Positions 29,561-38,417 of a DNA stretch of 64,000 nt are shown piece by piece (positions within the stretch are counted from its first letter, which is position 1; each line of letters opens with the position of its first letter). The position numbers and the translations under genes are program-made. Where the stretch lies: NCBI GenBank assembly GCA_934167175.1, contig CAKPKF010000005.1, forward strand, positions 4,667 through 68,666, in the 5' to 3' direction. Under the pieces are notes generated by a model. That model made no database searches, was not told where the DNA came from, and was given only the letters and a program-made list of their open reading frames with translations. Origin of the DNA: an uncultured Clostridia bacterium. GTDB lineage: Bacteria; Bacillota; Clostridia; TANB77; CAG-508.

Positions 29561-30397
29561 ATGGCTATAATAGAAAAAGAAAAAAATGGGAAAAAAGGTA
29601 TTTATTTTTTAGGGTATAGTATATGGAGAATATTTGCTTATTTCATCATATATAGTGTACTGGGATTTTTAATAGAAACATTATATGGAGCAATAACTAA
29701 AGGAGTTATTGAGAGTCGACAAAGTTTTTTATATGGGCCATTTTGTTCAATATATGGACTTGGTGCGGTCATAATGATAGTTTTTTTACAATATTTCAAA
29801 AAGAATAATAATACATTGTTTTGGGGAGGTTTCCTAATAGGCTCTATTACAGAGTATTTGGTTAGTTTAATAGGAGAACTTATTTTAAATGTTAAATGGT
29901 GGGATTATTCAAATATGCCACTTAATATAGATGGTAGAATTTGTGTATTCTTTTCAATATTCTGGGGGTTATTAGCAATTTATCTTATGACATATATAAA
30001 TCCAAAAGTAGACAGACTGATAGAAAAAATTAAAAATAAAATGTCAATGAAAATGTTAAAAAGCGTAACAACAATTGTAACAGTTATATTATTTGTAGAT
30101 TGTATAATTACAGGATATGCTATTAATATGTTTCAACTAAGAATGGTTTATAAAAATAATATAGATGTAAGATTAGAAAGAAGCATAATAGAAAGATTAT
30201 ACAATGACGTATATGGTAATAAAAAAAGGTCTGATTTTATTTATAAATATTTTGGAGATAAAAAAATGATAAGAACATTTCCAAATTTAAAAATAGAAGA
30301 TAGAAATAACAATATGGTATATTTTGATAGTTTATTACCAGATATACAGCCATATTATTATAAATTTCAACATGTAATAGGACTTAATAAAAAGTAG
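29561..30397 (+). CDS. Polytopic membrane protein (CmpB-type 'putative ABC permease' family)
   Basis: 278 aa with five or so transmembrane helices. The conserved N-terminal block is YSVLGFLIETLYGAIT, FLYGPFCSIYGLGA and GSITEYLVS, then WWDYSNMPLNIDGRICV with the WGLLA helix. This is the PF06541-like family widespread in Firmicutes and annotated as an ABC-transporter permease without evidence of an ATPase partner. It is coupled to the hydrolase upstream (1-bp gap) and to the transporter downstream (11 bp). Function unknown. Confidence 0.7.
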   Translation: MAIIEKEKNGKKGIYFLGYSIWRIFAYFIIYSVLGFLIETLYGAITKGVIESRQSFLYGPFCSIYGLGAVIMIVFLQYFKKNNNTLFWGGFLIGSITEYLVSLIGELILNVKWWDYSNMPLNIDGRICVFFSIFWGLLAIYLMTYINPKVDRLIEKIKNKMSMKMLKSVTTIVTVILFVDCIITGYAINMFQLRMVYKNNIDVRLERSIIERLYNDVYGNKKRSDFIYKYFGDKKMIRTFPNLKIEDRNNNMVYFDSLLPDIQPYYYKFQHVIGLNKK

Positions 30398-30408
30398 GGG
30401 TGAAAAAA

Positions 30409-31605
30409 ATGGAGCTAAATAAAGAAAATATAAAAAAAATAATATTTATTATATTTGTAACAATATTGATCTTTTTAGGATTCCAAAATTTAAATATTGT
30501 AGGAGAAATTCTTTCTACAATAATAGGATTAATTACACCATTTATTTTGGGATTAGCATTAGCTTTTATTCTAAATATTTTAATGGTGAAATTAGAAAAA
30601 ATATCATTTACAAAAACGAAAAAAAATACAGGAAGAAAACAATCACCTAAAAAAGTAAGTAGTTTAAAAAGAACTTTTTCTATAATATTATCTTTTATTG
30701 TATTAATATTAATTATAACTTTAGTATTAGGAATTGTTATTCCTGAATTTATAAAAACGATAAAAACATTTGCTCAAAATATACCAGAAGTTATTGAAAC
30801 AGTTCAAAAATATGGAACAGAGATAGGAGAAAAATATCCAGAAATATTAGAATATACTGATATAGATGAACAATTTAATAAAATTACAACAAATGACAGT
30901 GAAACAACTAAAAATTTAATAAAAAATGTATGGAATTTTGTACAAAAATATAGTGTAGGAGTTATTGCTTCTTCTACAAAAGCAATAACAACATTAGTAG
31001 GTGGAGTGGTAAATGCAATAATTGCAATAATTTTTGCAGTGTATTTATTAGCACAAAAAGAAAAACTACAAAATCAATTTAAAAAAATGATGTATGCATA
31101 CATAAGTAAGGAAAAATGTGACAAAATAATGGAAGTGTTGAGTGTATCTAATAATATTTTCGCAAATTTTATAACAGGTCAATTTATAGAGGCAATAATA
31201 TTAGGTGTATTATGTTTCATAGGAATGTTAATACTAAAAATACCATATGCAGCAACAGTATCTGTATTAATAGCTTTTACTGCATTGATACCAATTGCAG
31301 GAGCAATAATGGGAATGTTAATAGGCGTATTATTAATTCTTTCAGTAGCCCCTTTTAAAGCTCTGATATTTGTTGTATTTTTCTTGATATTGCAACAAAT
31401 AGAAGGTAATGTGATTTATCCAAGAGTAGTAGGAAATTCTGTAGGATTACCAGGAATATGGGTGCTAGTTGCAATTACTGTAGGTGGAGGATTATTTGGA
31501 ATAATAGGAATGTTAGTATTTGTTCCAATAGTTTCAGTAATATATACGCTATTGAGAAAAGATGTTAATATAAAACTAAAAGAAAAAAATATAAATATAG
31601 AGTAA
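30409..31605 (+). CDS. AI-2E family transporter
   Basis: 398 aa from ATG 30409, with AGGGGTG six bases upstream; GTG 30400 is part of that ribosome site. About seven to eight transmembrane helices with the AI-2E/PerM layout: an N-terminal helix pair, a long extracellular segment with IPEVIETVQ, and the C-terminal core FANFITGQFIEAIILGVLC, ALIPIAGAIMGM and QQIEGNVIYPRVVG. The family includes sodium/proton antiporters and a disputed AI-2 exporter, so the substrate is uncertain. It is the last gene of a three-gene run. Confidence 0.88.
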   Translation: MELNKENIKKIIFIIFVTILIFLGFQNLNIVGEILSTIIGLITPFILGLALAFILNILMVKLEKISFTKTKKNTGRKQSPKKVSSLKRTFSIILSFIVLILIITLVLGIVIPEFIKTIKTFAQNIPEVIETVQKYGTEIGEKYPEILEYTDIDEQFNKITTNDSETTKNLIKNVWNFVQKYSVGVIASSTKAITTLVGGVVNAIIAIIFAVYLLAQKEKLQNQFKKMMYAYISKEKCDKIMEVLSVSNNIFANFITGQFIEAIILGVLCFIGMLILKIPYAATVSVLIAFTALIPIAGAIMGMLIGVLLILSVAPFKALIFVVFFLILQQIEGNVIYPRVVGNSVGLPGIWVLVAITVGGGLFGIIGMLVFVPIVSVIYTLLRKDVNIKLKEKNINIE

Positions 31606-31621
31606 AAAGAAAAGTAATGAA

Positions 31622-31677
31622 AAAAGACACTAAGCCAGAATATGTTCAGCATAATTGGCAAAAAAGTGTCATTTTTC
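31622..31677 (+). terminator. Terminator after the AI-2E transporter gene
   Basis: AAAAAGACACT pairs with AGTGTCATTTTT, and an inner GCCA/TGGC stem extends the fold. A T-rich tail follows. Confidence 0.65.
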
Positions 31678-31740
31678 ATTTATATAAAATGTAAACTTTC
31701 ATATCTCTAATAATGAAACATTTTTTATTTTTTCTTAGCA

Positions 31741-31769
31741 TTGATATATAAAAAAAAATGCTATATAAT
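31741..31769 (+). promoter_or_regulatory. Sigma-A promoter for the prepilin-like gene at 31.8 kb
   Basis: TTGATA (31741-31746), a 17-bp spacer and TATAAT (31764-31769). AGGAGG follows 10 bp before the ATG. Confidence 0.75.
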
Positions 31770-31796
31770 ATAGGAAATGAAAATAGGAGGCAACAA

Positions 31797-32877
31797 ATGA
31801 AAAAAATAAAAAGTGAAAATGGTTCAATAACCGTATTTGTGTTATTAGCAATGTTATTTTTTATTATAATTTTAATGCGGAATATTTGTGTCTAATTCTA
31901 ATTCAGAACAAGCACAAATTAAGGCAATTGCTAGAATAAAAAGCATATATGAAAAAAATGTAGATAATAAAGAAGAAGTATACAAAACAGAAATAGAAAA
32001 AAAAGAAAAAAAGCCTTATGTAAGAAATAGTTTAAAAGTAGGAGATTATATAGAATATGGAGAAAAACTAACTAGTAAAACATTTGAGATAGATACAAGC
32101 GAAACTGGATATAGCGGTGCTCAAAATCAAACATTTCAGAATAATATAGAAGCAGTTTGGAGAGTAATAAATAAAAAGGAAAATGGTGAAGTAGAAATAA
32201 CGCCAGTAGTAAGTACTTTATCAAATGATGGAACAACGGGATTATATTTATCAGGAGAAAAAGGTTTTATAAATGCAGAAAAAATATTAAATAATATTTG
32301 CAAAAATTTATATTCTAGTGAAAAATATGGAACAGCAAGAAGTATAAATGCAGAAGACATAAATAATTTAACAGGATTTAATCCAGAAATGAGTGAATGG
32401 GACGGAAAGGAAAGTTATTTAACAACTACAACATATACAAATGGGACATTTTGGAATCAAAAAAATAATGTGTTTGAAGATGCTTCAAAGGTAGATGGTG
32501 GAGTGACAATTCAAACTACTAATTATGAATATACAATAGATTCTAATATGCCTTTATATGATTCTTTAGTTAAAGAAACAAAAAATTATACTGGCTCAGA
32601 AGATGGTCCGAATTATCCTTTGTTTTATTGGCTTGGAACTCGTTCAGTTAATATTAAAAGTGCAGATAATACAGCAGACTATTTAGTGATGAGAGTGGGA
32701 TATGGAAAAGTTTCGCAAAATATAATATTTAATTCTAGCACGGTTGGAACAACTCAAGCATATTCATATGCATGTGGTATAAGACCAGTAGTAACTTTAA
32801 AAGAAAATATAAAAGTAGATATAAACGATACAACAAAAGATGGAAAAACAGAACAAACTGCATGGCAATTGGAATAA
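31797..32877 (+). CDS. Surface protein with pilin-like N-terminal helix, read through a CGG +1 shift
   Basis: 359 aa when C31878 is skipped. The N-terminus KKIKSENGSITVFVLLAMLF is a single hydrophobic helix of the TadE/pilin-like kind. The shift site lies at the outer end of this helix (ILM-GIFVSNSNSE). The exported C-terminal domain has VGDYIEYGEKL, AVWRVINKKENGEVEI and a terminal GIRPVVTLKE, a module often attached to such helices in uncultured Clostridia. Without the shift only a 32-residue membrane peptide is made (stop TAA 31893). Function unknown, probably cell surface. Confidence 0.72.
31878..31881 (+). other. CGG +1 frameshift site in the prepilin-like gene (CGGA, Gly)
   Basis: Zero frame TTA ATG CGG AAT ATT; skipping C31878 gives TTA ATG GGA ATA TTT GTG TCT AAT (L-M-G-I-F-V-S-N). 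The upstream ATG has AGGAGG and a promoter, so the two halves belong together. Zero-frame stop at 31893. Confidence 0.82.
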
Positions 32878-33019
32878 AATATAAAAAATATAATATTATT
32901 CAAAAAAAGAAAGATTTTTACAGTATATTTGCTTGACATTATTGACTTTTACGCCAATTGAATATAATATATTATAGTACTATGCACAGAGAGTGAGCAG
33001 TATACAAGGAGGAAGAAGT

Positions 33020-33814
33020 ATGGGAGAAGTTATAGTTATAACATCAGGAAAAGGTGGAGTTGGAAAAACTACTACTACTGCAAATCTTGGCTCAGCCTTA
33101 GCCTTAGAGGGCAAGAAAGTAGTTCTTGTAGATACAGATATAGGGCTTCGCAATTTAGATGTTGTTATGGGCTTAGAAAACAGAATAGTATATGACATAG
33201 TAGATGTAGTTGAAGAAAAATGTAAATTAAGACAAGCTCTTATAAAAGACAAGCGTTTTAAAGAACTTTTTTTACTTCCAGCAGCTCAAACAAGAGATAA
33301 AAGTGCAGTAAATGAAGAACAAATGAAAGAATTAACTGCTAGACTTAAAGAAGAGTTTGACTATATAATTATAGATTGTCCAGCAGGAATAGAACAAGGA
33401 TTCAAAAATGCTATAGCAGGTGCAGATCGTGCAATAGTTGTAACAACTGCGGAAATATCTGCAATTAGAGATGCTGACAGAATCATAGGTTTATTAGAAG
33501 CTTCTGAAATAAAAAATCCTGAATTGATTATAAACAGAATCAGACCAAGCATGGTAAAAAAAGGCGAAATGATGGATGTAGAAGATATTGTAGATTTGTT
33601 ATCTATTGAACTAGTAGGAGTAGTTCCGGATGATGAATATATTATAACCCAGACAAACAAGGGAGAACCAGTAATATCTAACAAAAAAGCTCCATCTGGA
33701 AAATCTTATTTAGAAACTGCAAAAAGAATTTTAGGAGAAAATATAGAAGTAACAATACCAGGAAGAGAAAAAGGATTTTTAGCGGCGGTTAAAAGATTTT
33801 TTGGAATTAAATAG
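33020..33814 (+). CDS. minD: Septum site-determining ATPase MinD
   Basis: 264 aa from ATG 33020, which has AAGGAGGAAG seven bases upstream; a GTG at 32993 in frame lies before that ribosome site. It has the deviant Walker A GKGGVGKTTTTAN, the Walker B-like VLVDTDIGLRNLD, IIDCPAGIE and a C-terminal amphipathic membrane-targeting helix (FLAAVKRFFGI). It is the membrane-bound ATPase that, with MinC and MinE, places the division septum. It is followed by minE and rodA; minC is not in the window. A possible promoter (TTGACA/TTGACT region, 32933-32973) has poor spacing. Confidence 0.95.
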   Translation: MGEVIVITSGKGGVGKTTTTANLGSALALEGKKVVLVDTDIGLRNLDVVMGLENRIVYDIVDVVEEKCKLRQALIKDKRFKELFLLPAAQTRDKSAVNEEQMKELTARLKEEFDYIIIDCPAGIEQGFKNAIAGADRAIVVTTAEISAIRDADRIIGLLEASEIKNPELIINRIRPSMVKKGEMMDVEDIVDLLSIELVGVVPDDEYIITQTNKGEPVISNKKAPSGKSYLETAKRILGENIEVTIPGREKGFLAAVKRFFGIK

Positions 33815-33841
33815 TAGTAGCAGATAGTGGAGGGATAATAT

Positions 33842-34603
33842 ATGTTTGAAAACATTATGAAATTTTTTAAAAGACTGTTAAAGTCAGAGGAAACAGAAAC
33901 TAATTCTAAAGAATCTGCAAAAGAAAGATTACATTTAGTATTAATGCAGGATAGAGCAAATATATCTGCTGATTTCCTAGACTTAATGAAACAAGAGATA
34001 ATTGAAGTTATAAAAAAATACATAGATGTGGATGAAAATGAAATAGATGTAAAACTTACTAATAAGGAAAATGATGACGGAACAAATGGTTCACCAGTGT
34101 TGTATGCAAATATTCCAATAGTAAGTATAAAAAATGAAGTAAGAGCATTAAATAATGAAGATGCGAAAAATAAATCTGAAAAAGCACAAGAGAAAAAAGA
34201 TTTAGAAGAAGCTAAAAAAATAGTTAAAAAAGAAGAAAATTCTAAAAAGGAAAAGGTAAAAGCAACTGTAGAAGAAAAAGAAAAGATTGTAGAAGAGGAA
34301 AAAAATGATGATGTAATGGTTAAAGAACCAGAAGAAAAAGAAGATAAAACAACAAAGAAAACTGTAAAAAAGGCTAAAACTACAGCTAAAAAATCAACTA
34401 CAAAAAAGAAAGTGGAAGATGAAAAAGAAAAAGTAGCAGATCAAAAAGAGGAAAGTGTAGAAAAAGAAGAAAAACCTAAAGAAACAGAAAAGAAAACACA
34501 GGCAAAACCAAAAACAACAACTAAGAAAAAAACAACATCAAAAACAACAAAGAAAACGACAACTAAGTCAGCTACAAAAACAACGAAAGATAAAAAAGAA
34601 TAA
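33842..34603 (+). CDS. minE: MinE with a long Lys/Thr/Glu-rich C-terminal tail
   Basis: 253 aa. Residues 1-~95 are a normal MinE: an amphipathic N-terminal helix (FENIMKFFKRLL), the MinD-contact region AKERLHLVLMQDRAN and the topological-specificity domain ending ANIPIVSI. Residues ~100-253 are a low-complexity tail, first Glu/Lys-rich, then KKTTK and TTKKK repeats resembling histone-H1-like proteins. Ordinary MinE is about 90 aa. MinE stimulates MinD ATPase and drives oscillation. The tail is in frame with good codon use, so it is not an artefact; its role is unknown. Operon minD-minE-rodA. Confidence 0.88.
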   Translation: MFENIMKFFKRLLKSEETETNSKESAKERLHLVLMQDRANISADFLDLMKQEIIEVIKKYIDVDENEIDVKLTNKENDDGTNGSPVLYANIPIVSIKNEVRALNNEDAKNKSEKAQEKKDLEEAKKIVKKEENSKKEKVKATVEEKEKIVEEEKNDDVMVKEPEEKEDKTTKKTVKKAKTTAKKSTTKKKVEDEKEKVADQKEESVEKEEKPKETEKKTQAKPKTTTKKKTTSKTTKKTTTKSATKTTKDKKE

Positions 34604-34623
34604 TAATATATAGAGGTTGGTAA

Positions 34624-35733
34624 ATGAGAAATAGAATATTAAAAAATATCCAATGGGAAATACTTATATGTTGTCTAGTATTATTAGCAATAGGAGGTCT
34701 AGCATTATTTTCCGCTACACATGATACAGATTATGAAGAACTAAAAAAACAAATAACATGGTTAGTAATAAGTATTCCTATAGTAATAATTGTAATAAGT
34801 ATAGATTATAATTTTATTGCTAAAGTGTCACCAGTATTTTATGGGATATTTATACTGCTCTTGATAGCAGTATTGTTTACTAAACCAGTAAATGGTGCAA
34901 GAAGTTGGTTTGAAGTTAATAGTATGTTTAAATTTCAACCAGCAGAGTTTGCAAAAATTTTTGTAATAGTATTTCTTTCTTATGTAATTTCTAAAATACA
35001 AGAAAGAAACAAGGAAGAAATTAATAAACCATTAAAATTATTAGGTAGTTTAGCAATTGTTATGATACCAGTTTTATTCATAGTAAAGCAGCCGGATTAT
35101 GGAACTGCAATTGCATTTATGATAGCAACAGCAGCAATATTATTTACAGCAGGAATAGACAAAAAATATATAATAATAACAAGTATAATAGTAATCATAG
35201 CATTACCATTAATGTATAAATTTGTATTACCAGAGCATGCAAAAACGAGAATAAATGTGTTCTTAAATCCAGACCTAGATCCAAGAGGCTCAGGATATAA
35301 TGTTATTCAATCAAAATTAGCTATTGGGTCTGGAGAGTTATTTGGAATGGGACTATTAAAAGGAAATCAAACACAGTTAGGTTTTTTGCATCCTAAAACA
35401 ACAGACTTTATATACTCAGTAATAGGAGAAGAAATGGGATTTGTAGTAGCAGGAGCAGTTATAATATTATACGTTATATTAATAACTAAATCCATATATG
35501 TAGCTAAAACTGCTAGAGATGATTTAGGTTCCTATATAGCAATGGGAATTGTAGGAATCTTCTTTTTCCATATGGTAGAAAATATAGGTATGACTATAGG
35601 AATATTACCAATAACTGGTGTACCTCTTCCTTTTGTAAGCTACGGAGGAAGTTCATTACTTACGAATTTAATATGTATAGGATTATTATTAAATATAAGC
35701 GGAAGAAGGCATAAAGCTATATTCATGAGTTAG
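34624..35733 (+). CDS. rodA: SEDS peptidoglycan polymerase RodA
   Basis: 369 aa with ten transmembrane helices and SEDS motifs: WFEVNSMFKFQPAEFAKI, KQPDYGTA, the large loop with LNPDLDPRGSGYNVIQSKLAIGSG split by GLLKGNQTQLGFLHPKTTDF, and GVPLPFVSYGGSS. It polymerises glycan strands during elongation with a class B PBP. The position after minDE marks it as RodA rather than FtsW. It is 20 bp after minE and 11 bp before dusB, so probably one operon. Confidence 0.92.
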   Translation: MRNRILKNIQWEILICCLVLLAIGGLALFSATHDTDYEELKKQITWLVISIPIVIIVISIDYNFIAKVSPVFYGIFILLLIAVLFTKPVNGARSWFEVNSMFKFQPAEFAKIFVIVFLSYVISKIQERNKEEINKPLKLLGSLAIVMIPVLFIVKQPDYGTAIAFMIATAAILFTAGIDKKYIIITSIIVIIALPLMYKFVLPEHAKTRINVFLNPDLDPRGSGYNVIQSKLAIGSGELFGMGLLKGNQTQLGFLHPKTTDFIYSVIGEEMGFVVAGAVIILYVILITKSIYVAKTARDDLGSYIAMGIVGIFFFHMVENIGMTIGILPITGVPLPFVSYGGSSLLTNLICIGLLLNISGRRHKAIFMS

Positions 35734-35744
35734 GGAGTAATAGA

Positions 35745-36722
35745 ATGTATTTGAATAAACTAAAAATAGGAAATGTTGAATTAGATAACAATGTAATATT
35801 AGCACCAATGGCAGGTATAACAGACCTGCCATTTAGAATTATATGTAAAGAATTTGGGTGTGGGCTAGTTTGTACAGAAATGGCAAGTAGTAAAGCAATT
35901 TTTTATAATGATGAAAAAACAAAAAGAATATTAAACATTGAAGGTGAAAAAAGACCAATTTCAGTTCAAATTTTTGGAAGTGATTTAGAAGCATTAAAAT
36001 TTACTGCGAAATATGTTTCAAATTTTGCAGATATTATAGATATAAATATGGGATGTCCAGCACCAAAAGTTGTAAAAAATGGAGATGGTAGTAAATTACT
36101 TACAAACTTAGATTTGTTAGAAAAGGTAGTAAATGTTGTGGTAAGTAATTCTAAAGTACCTGTAACAGTAAAGATAAGGACTGGGTGGAATGAGGATAAT
36201 ATAGTAGCTGTAGAAGCAGCAAAAATAATAGAGAAACAAGGAGCTTCTGCAATAACTGTTCATGGTAGAACCAGAGAACAATATTATAGTGGTCAGGTAA
36301 ATTTAGATATTATAAAAAGAGTAAAAGAGAGTGTAAATATACCAGTAATAGGAAATGGAGATATTAAATCTGGAAAAGATGCTGCAAAGATGTTTGAATA
36401 TACAGGAGTAGATGGTATTATGTGTGGAAGGGCAGCTTTAGGAGCACCATGGATTTTTGAAGAAATAATTGACTACTTAAATGGAAAAGAAGAGAGAAAT
36501 AATTATCCAAGTATAGAAGAAAGATTAAATATTATAAAAAAACATATAGAATTAGAAGTAAAAGAAAAAGGTGAAATAACGGCGATAAGAGAAATGAGAA
36601 AACATTTAGCTTGGTATACTAAGAGTTTGAAAAACTCTAGTAATTTTAGACAAAATATAAATAAATTGGAAACTAAAGAAGAAGTTATAGCTAGTCTAAC
36701 AGAATACTTTAAAACATTATAG
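35745..36722 (+). CDS. dusB: tRNA-dihydrouridine synthase
   Basis: 325 aa FMN TIM-barrel enzyme: LAPMAGITDLPFR, TEMASSKA, QIFGSD, INMGCPAPKVVKNGDGSKL with the catalytic Cys of the NMGCP motif, VKIRTGW, TVHGRTREQYYSG, GNGDIKSG and GRAALGAPWIF. It reduces uridines in tRNA D-loops. The C-terminal helical tRNA-binding domain is present. DusB-type by length and motif wording. It ends the minD-minE-rodA-dusB run and is followed by a strong terminator. Confidence 0.93.
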   Translation: MYLNKLKIGNVELDNNVILAPMAGITDLPFRIICKEFGCGLVCTEMASSKAIFYNDEKTKRILNIEGEKRPISVQIFGSDLEALKFTAKYVSNFADIIDINMGCPAPKVVKNGDGSKLLTNLDLLEKVVNVVVSNSKVPVTVKIRTGWNEDNIVAVEAAKIIEKQGASAITVHGRTREQYYSGQVNLDIIKRVKESVNIPVIGNGDIKSGKDAAKMFEYTGVDGIMCGRAALGAPWIFEEIIDYLNGKEERNNYPSIEERLNIIKKHIELEVKEKGEITAIREMRKHLAWYTKSLKNSSNFRQNINKLETKEEVIASLTEYFKTL

Positions 36723-36727
36723 AATAT

Positions 36728-36767
36728 AAATAAAAAGAATAGATTATTAAATAATCTATTCTTTTTT
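36728..36767 (+). terminator. Terminator after dusB
   Basis: AAAAAGAATAGATTA pairs with TAATCTATTCTTTTTTT across a short loop, with a long T-run. Confidence 0.88.
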
Positions 36768-36849
36768 TAACCTAAAAGTAAAAGACTATGTATTAAATAT
36801 ATATAGTGTATGCCAAATTTCAAAATGCTTATTGATAGGAGTGAAAAAA

Positions 36850-37527
36850 ATGGGAAAAAGAAAAATGTTTATCTTTTTTTTAATATTATTTTTAATGTTT
36901 ATAATAGTTTTAATTTTTTTATTCCAAAAAACTTATAAAAATAATAATTTTGGAAATAATATAAATAATAAAAATTCAGAAGAAATTAAAAATTATATTT
37001 TAAGCATTAGTTCTTATGAAGCACAAATAGAGGTAGAAGTAAAGAGTAATAAAAATCATAATAAATATATCATGAATCAAAAATATGCAGAACCAAATAT
37101 ATATAAACAGGAAATCTTAGAACCAAGCAATATAAAAAATTTGATAATAACATATGATGGAAAAAATCTAAAAATAGAAAATTCAAAAATAAACTTAAAT
37201 GAATTATATGAAAATTATAATTGTATTACTGAAAATTTTTTGTATATAACATCATTTGTGGAAAATTATAAAAAAGATAATAATTCAATTTGCATAGAAG
37301 AAAATAATCAAATAATAATGGAAGCAAATAATAATATAAACAATAAATATGCTACATATAAAAAATTATATATAAATAAAGAAGATGGAAAACCTATCAA
37401 AATGGAAATATTAGATATTAACAAAAACATAATAGTAAACATAAAATATAATGAGATAAAAATAAATAATGTAAAAAAAGAAGATGTTTTAGCATTTAAG
37501 CTATATTTTGAAAAATTAGATATATAA
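36850..37527 (+). CDS. LolA-like / GerS-like membrane-anchored protein
   Basis: 225 aa from ATG 36850, with AGGAGTG six bases upstream. One N-terminal transmembrane helix (residues ~5-25, no lipobox Cys) is followed by an outer-membrane-lipoprotein-sorting (LolA) beta fold: SISSYEAQIEVEVKSN, YKQEILEPSNIKNLIITYDG and AFKLYFE. In Clostridia such proteins include GerS, which activates CwlD during cortex modification and is often encoded near alr and a MazF-type toxin. Here an ndoA gene follows after 98 bp and cwlD lies in the same window, supporting a GerS-like role. The assignment is by context and general pattern. Confidence 0.55.
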   Translation: MGKRKMFIFFLILFLMFIIVLIFLFQKTYKNNNFGNNINNKNSEEIKNYILSISSYEAQIEVEVKSNKNHNKYIMNQKYAEPNIYKQEILEPSNIKNLIITYDGKNLKIENSKINLNELYENYNCITENFLYITSFVENYKKDNNSICIEENNQIIMEANNNINNKYATYKKLYINKEDGKPIKMEILDINKNIIVNIKYNEIKINNVKKEDVLAFKLYFEKLDI

Positions 37528-37625
37528 TAAATAGATAAAACAATTCACTTGTACTATATTTATCTCGACTAATGTTTAAAATATAAAAACAGAATTAGAA
37601 ATAAAAAGTAGCAGGAGTGAATAAT

Positions 37626-37976
37626 ATGATAGTAAAAAGAGGAGATATGTTTTATGCAGATTTAAGCCCGGTGGTAGGTTCAGAACAAGGTGGAATAAGA
37701 CCTGTATTAATTATACAAAATGACATGGGAAATAAATATAGTCCTACTGTAATAGCAGCAGCTATTACATCTCAGATAGGAAAAAATAAACTTCCAACAC
37801 ATATAGAGTTGGATTCAAAGAAAAACGGATTAAAGGCAGATTCAGTAGTGTTAACAGAACAAATTAGAACAATAGATAAGAGTAGATTAAAAGAAAAGAT
37901 TGGTCATATTGATGATGATAATATAATAACTAAAATAAATAATGCACTAGGAGTTAGTTTCGGATTGGGAGAATAA
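37626..37976 (+). CDS. ndoA: MazF/PemK-family endoribonuclease EndoA
   Basis: 116 aa, the full family length, from ATG 37626 with AGGAGTG six bases before it (GTG 37617 lies inside that site). The toxin signature is complete: VKRGDMFYADLSPVVGSEQG, RPVLIIQND, TVIAAAITSQ and LTEQIRTIDKSRL. It cleaves single-stranded mRNA at specific sites. A MazE/EndoAI antitoxin normally sits directly upstream; here the upstream gene is the LolA/GerS-like protein and no antitoxin ORF is visible. Confidence 0.92.
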   Translation: MIVKRGDMFYADLSPVVGSEQGGIRPVLIIQNDMGNKYSPTVIAAAITSQIGKNKLPTHIELDSKKNGLKADSVVLTEQIRTIDKSRLKEKIGHIDDDNIITKINNALGVSFGLGE

Positions 37977-37995
37977 GAGTTAAAACAAAAAAAAG

Positions 37996-38023
37996 TTGAC
38001 AATTTTGATAAATATGATATAAT
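37996..38023 (+). promoter_or_regulatory. Sigma-A promoter with extended -10
   Basis: TTGACA (37996-38001), a 16-bp spacer and TGATATAAT (TATAAT 38018-38023), 45 bp before the small gene at 38068. Confidence 0.82.
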
Positions 38024-38067
38024 GGTACACATAAAAAGTTGCAAAAGCAACAATAGGAGGCATACAA

Positions 38068-38379
38068 ATGAAAAAAATTTGCTTAGTTATTGTGGCCAGT
38101 GTTTTATTATATATTGTTGGAATAATAATATATGATGAAGCGACAGTAAAAGATTACGATGGAATCTTTTTAAGTAAAGGATATATGGGTTCAGACATAT
38201 ACGTAAGAGTAAAAGATTGTGAGGAATCTAAAGAGGAAAATGCTGAAAAAGCATTTGTGGTGAATTGTAATTACTCTGATATTATAATTGGCAAAAGAGC
38301 CATTATAAGTGTAAAAGGAGCAAGAATACCGTTTACTCAAAAATATCCTAGAATTGTAAGAATTGAATATAGTTATTAA
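38068..38379 (+). CDS. Small membrane-anchored protein of unknown function
   Basis: 103 aa. One N-terminal hydrophobic helix (residues ~3-21) precedes a soluble domain with DYDGIFLSKGYMGSDIYVRV, two Cys (KDCEES, VNCNY) and a basic, aromatic end (RIVRIEYSY). No family recognised. It has its own strong promoter, an AGGAGG ribosome site and a strong terminator, so it is a monocistronic, expressed gene. The extracytoplasmic location is inferred from the helix and following charge. Confidence 0.7.
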   Translation: MKKICLVIVASVLLYIVGIIIYDEATVKDYDGIFLSKGYMGSDIYVRVKDCEESKEENAEKAFVVNCNYSDIIIGKRAIISVKGARIPFTQKYPRIVRIEYSY

Positions 38380-38380
38380 A

Positions 38381-38417
38381 AAAAGTCTGGTAAGTAGGAA
38401 AGCTTACCAGACTTTTT
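38381..38417. terminator. Bidirectional terminator between convergent genes
   Basis: AAAAAAGTCTGGTAAG pairs with CTTACCAGACTTTTTT. A-run and T-run on either side serve both strands; it abuts the stop codons of both flanking genes. Confidence 0.9.

Noticed and set aside
32933..32973. Consensus promoter before minD
   Set aside because: TTGACA and TTGACT are present but their spacing to TATAAT (24 and 14 bp) is poor; it is mentioned only as possible.
33781..33814. A frameshift in minD at GCG GCG GTT
   Set aside because: The CGG triplets there are out of frame and the amphipathic C-terminal helix is intact.
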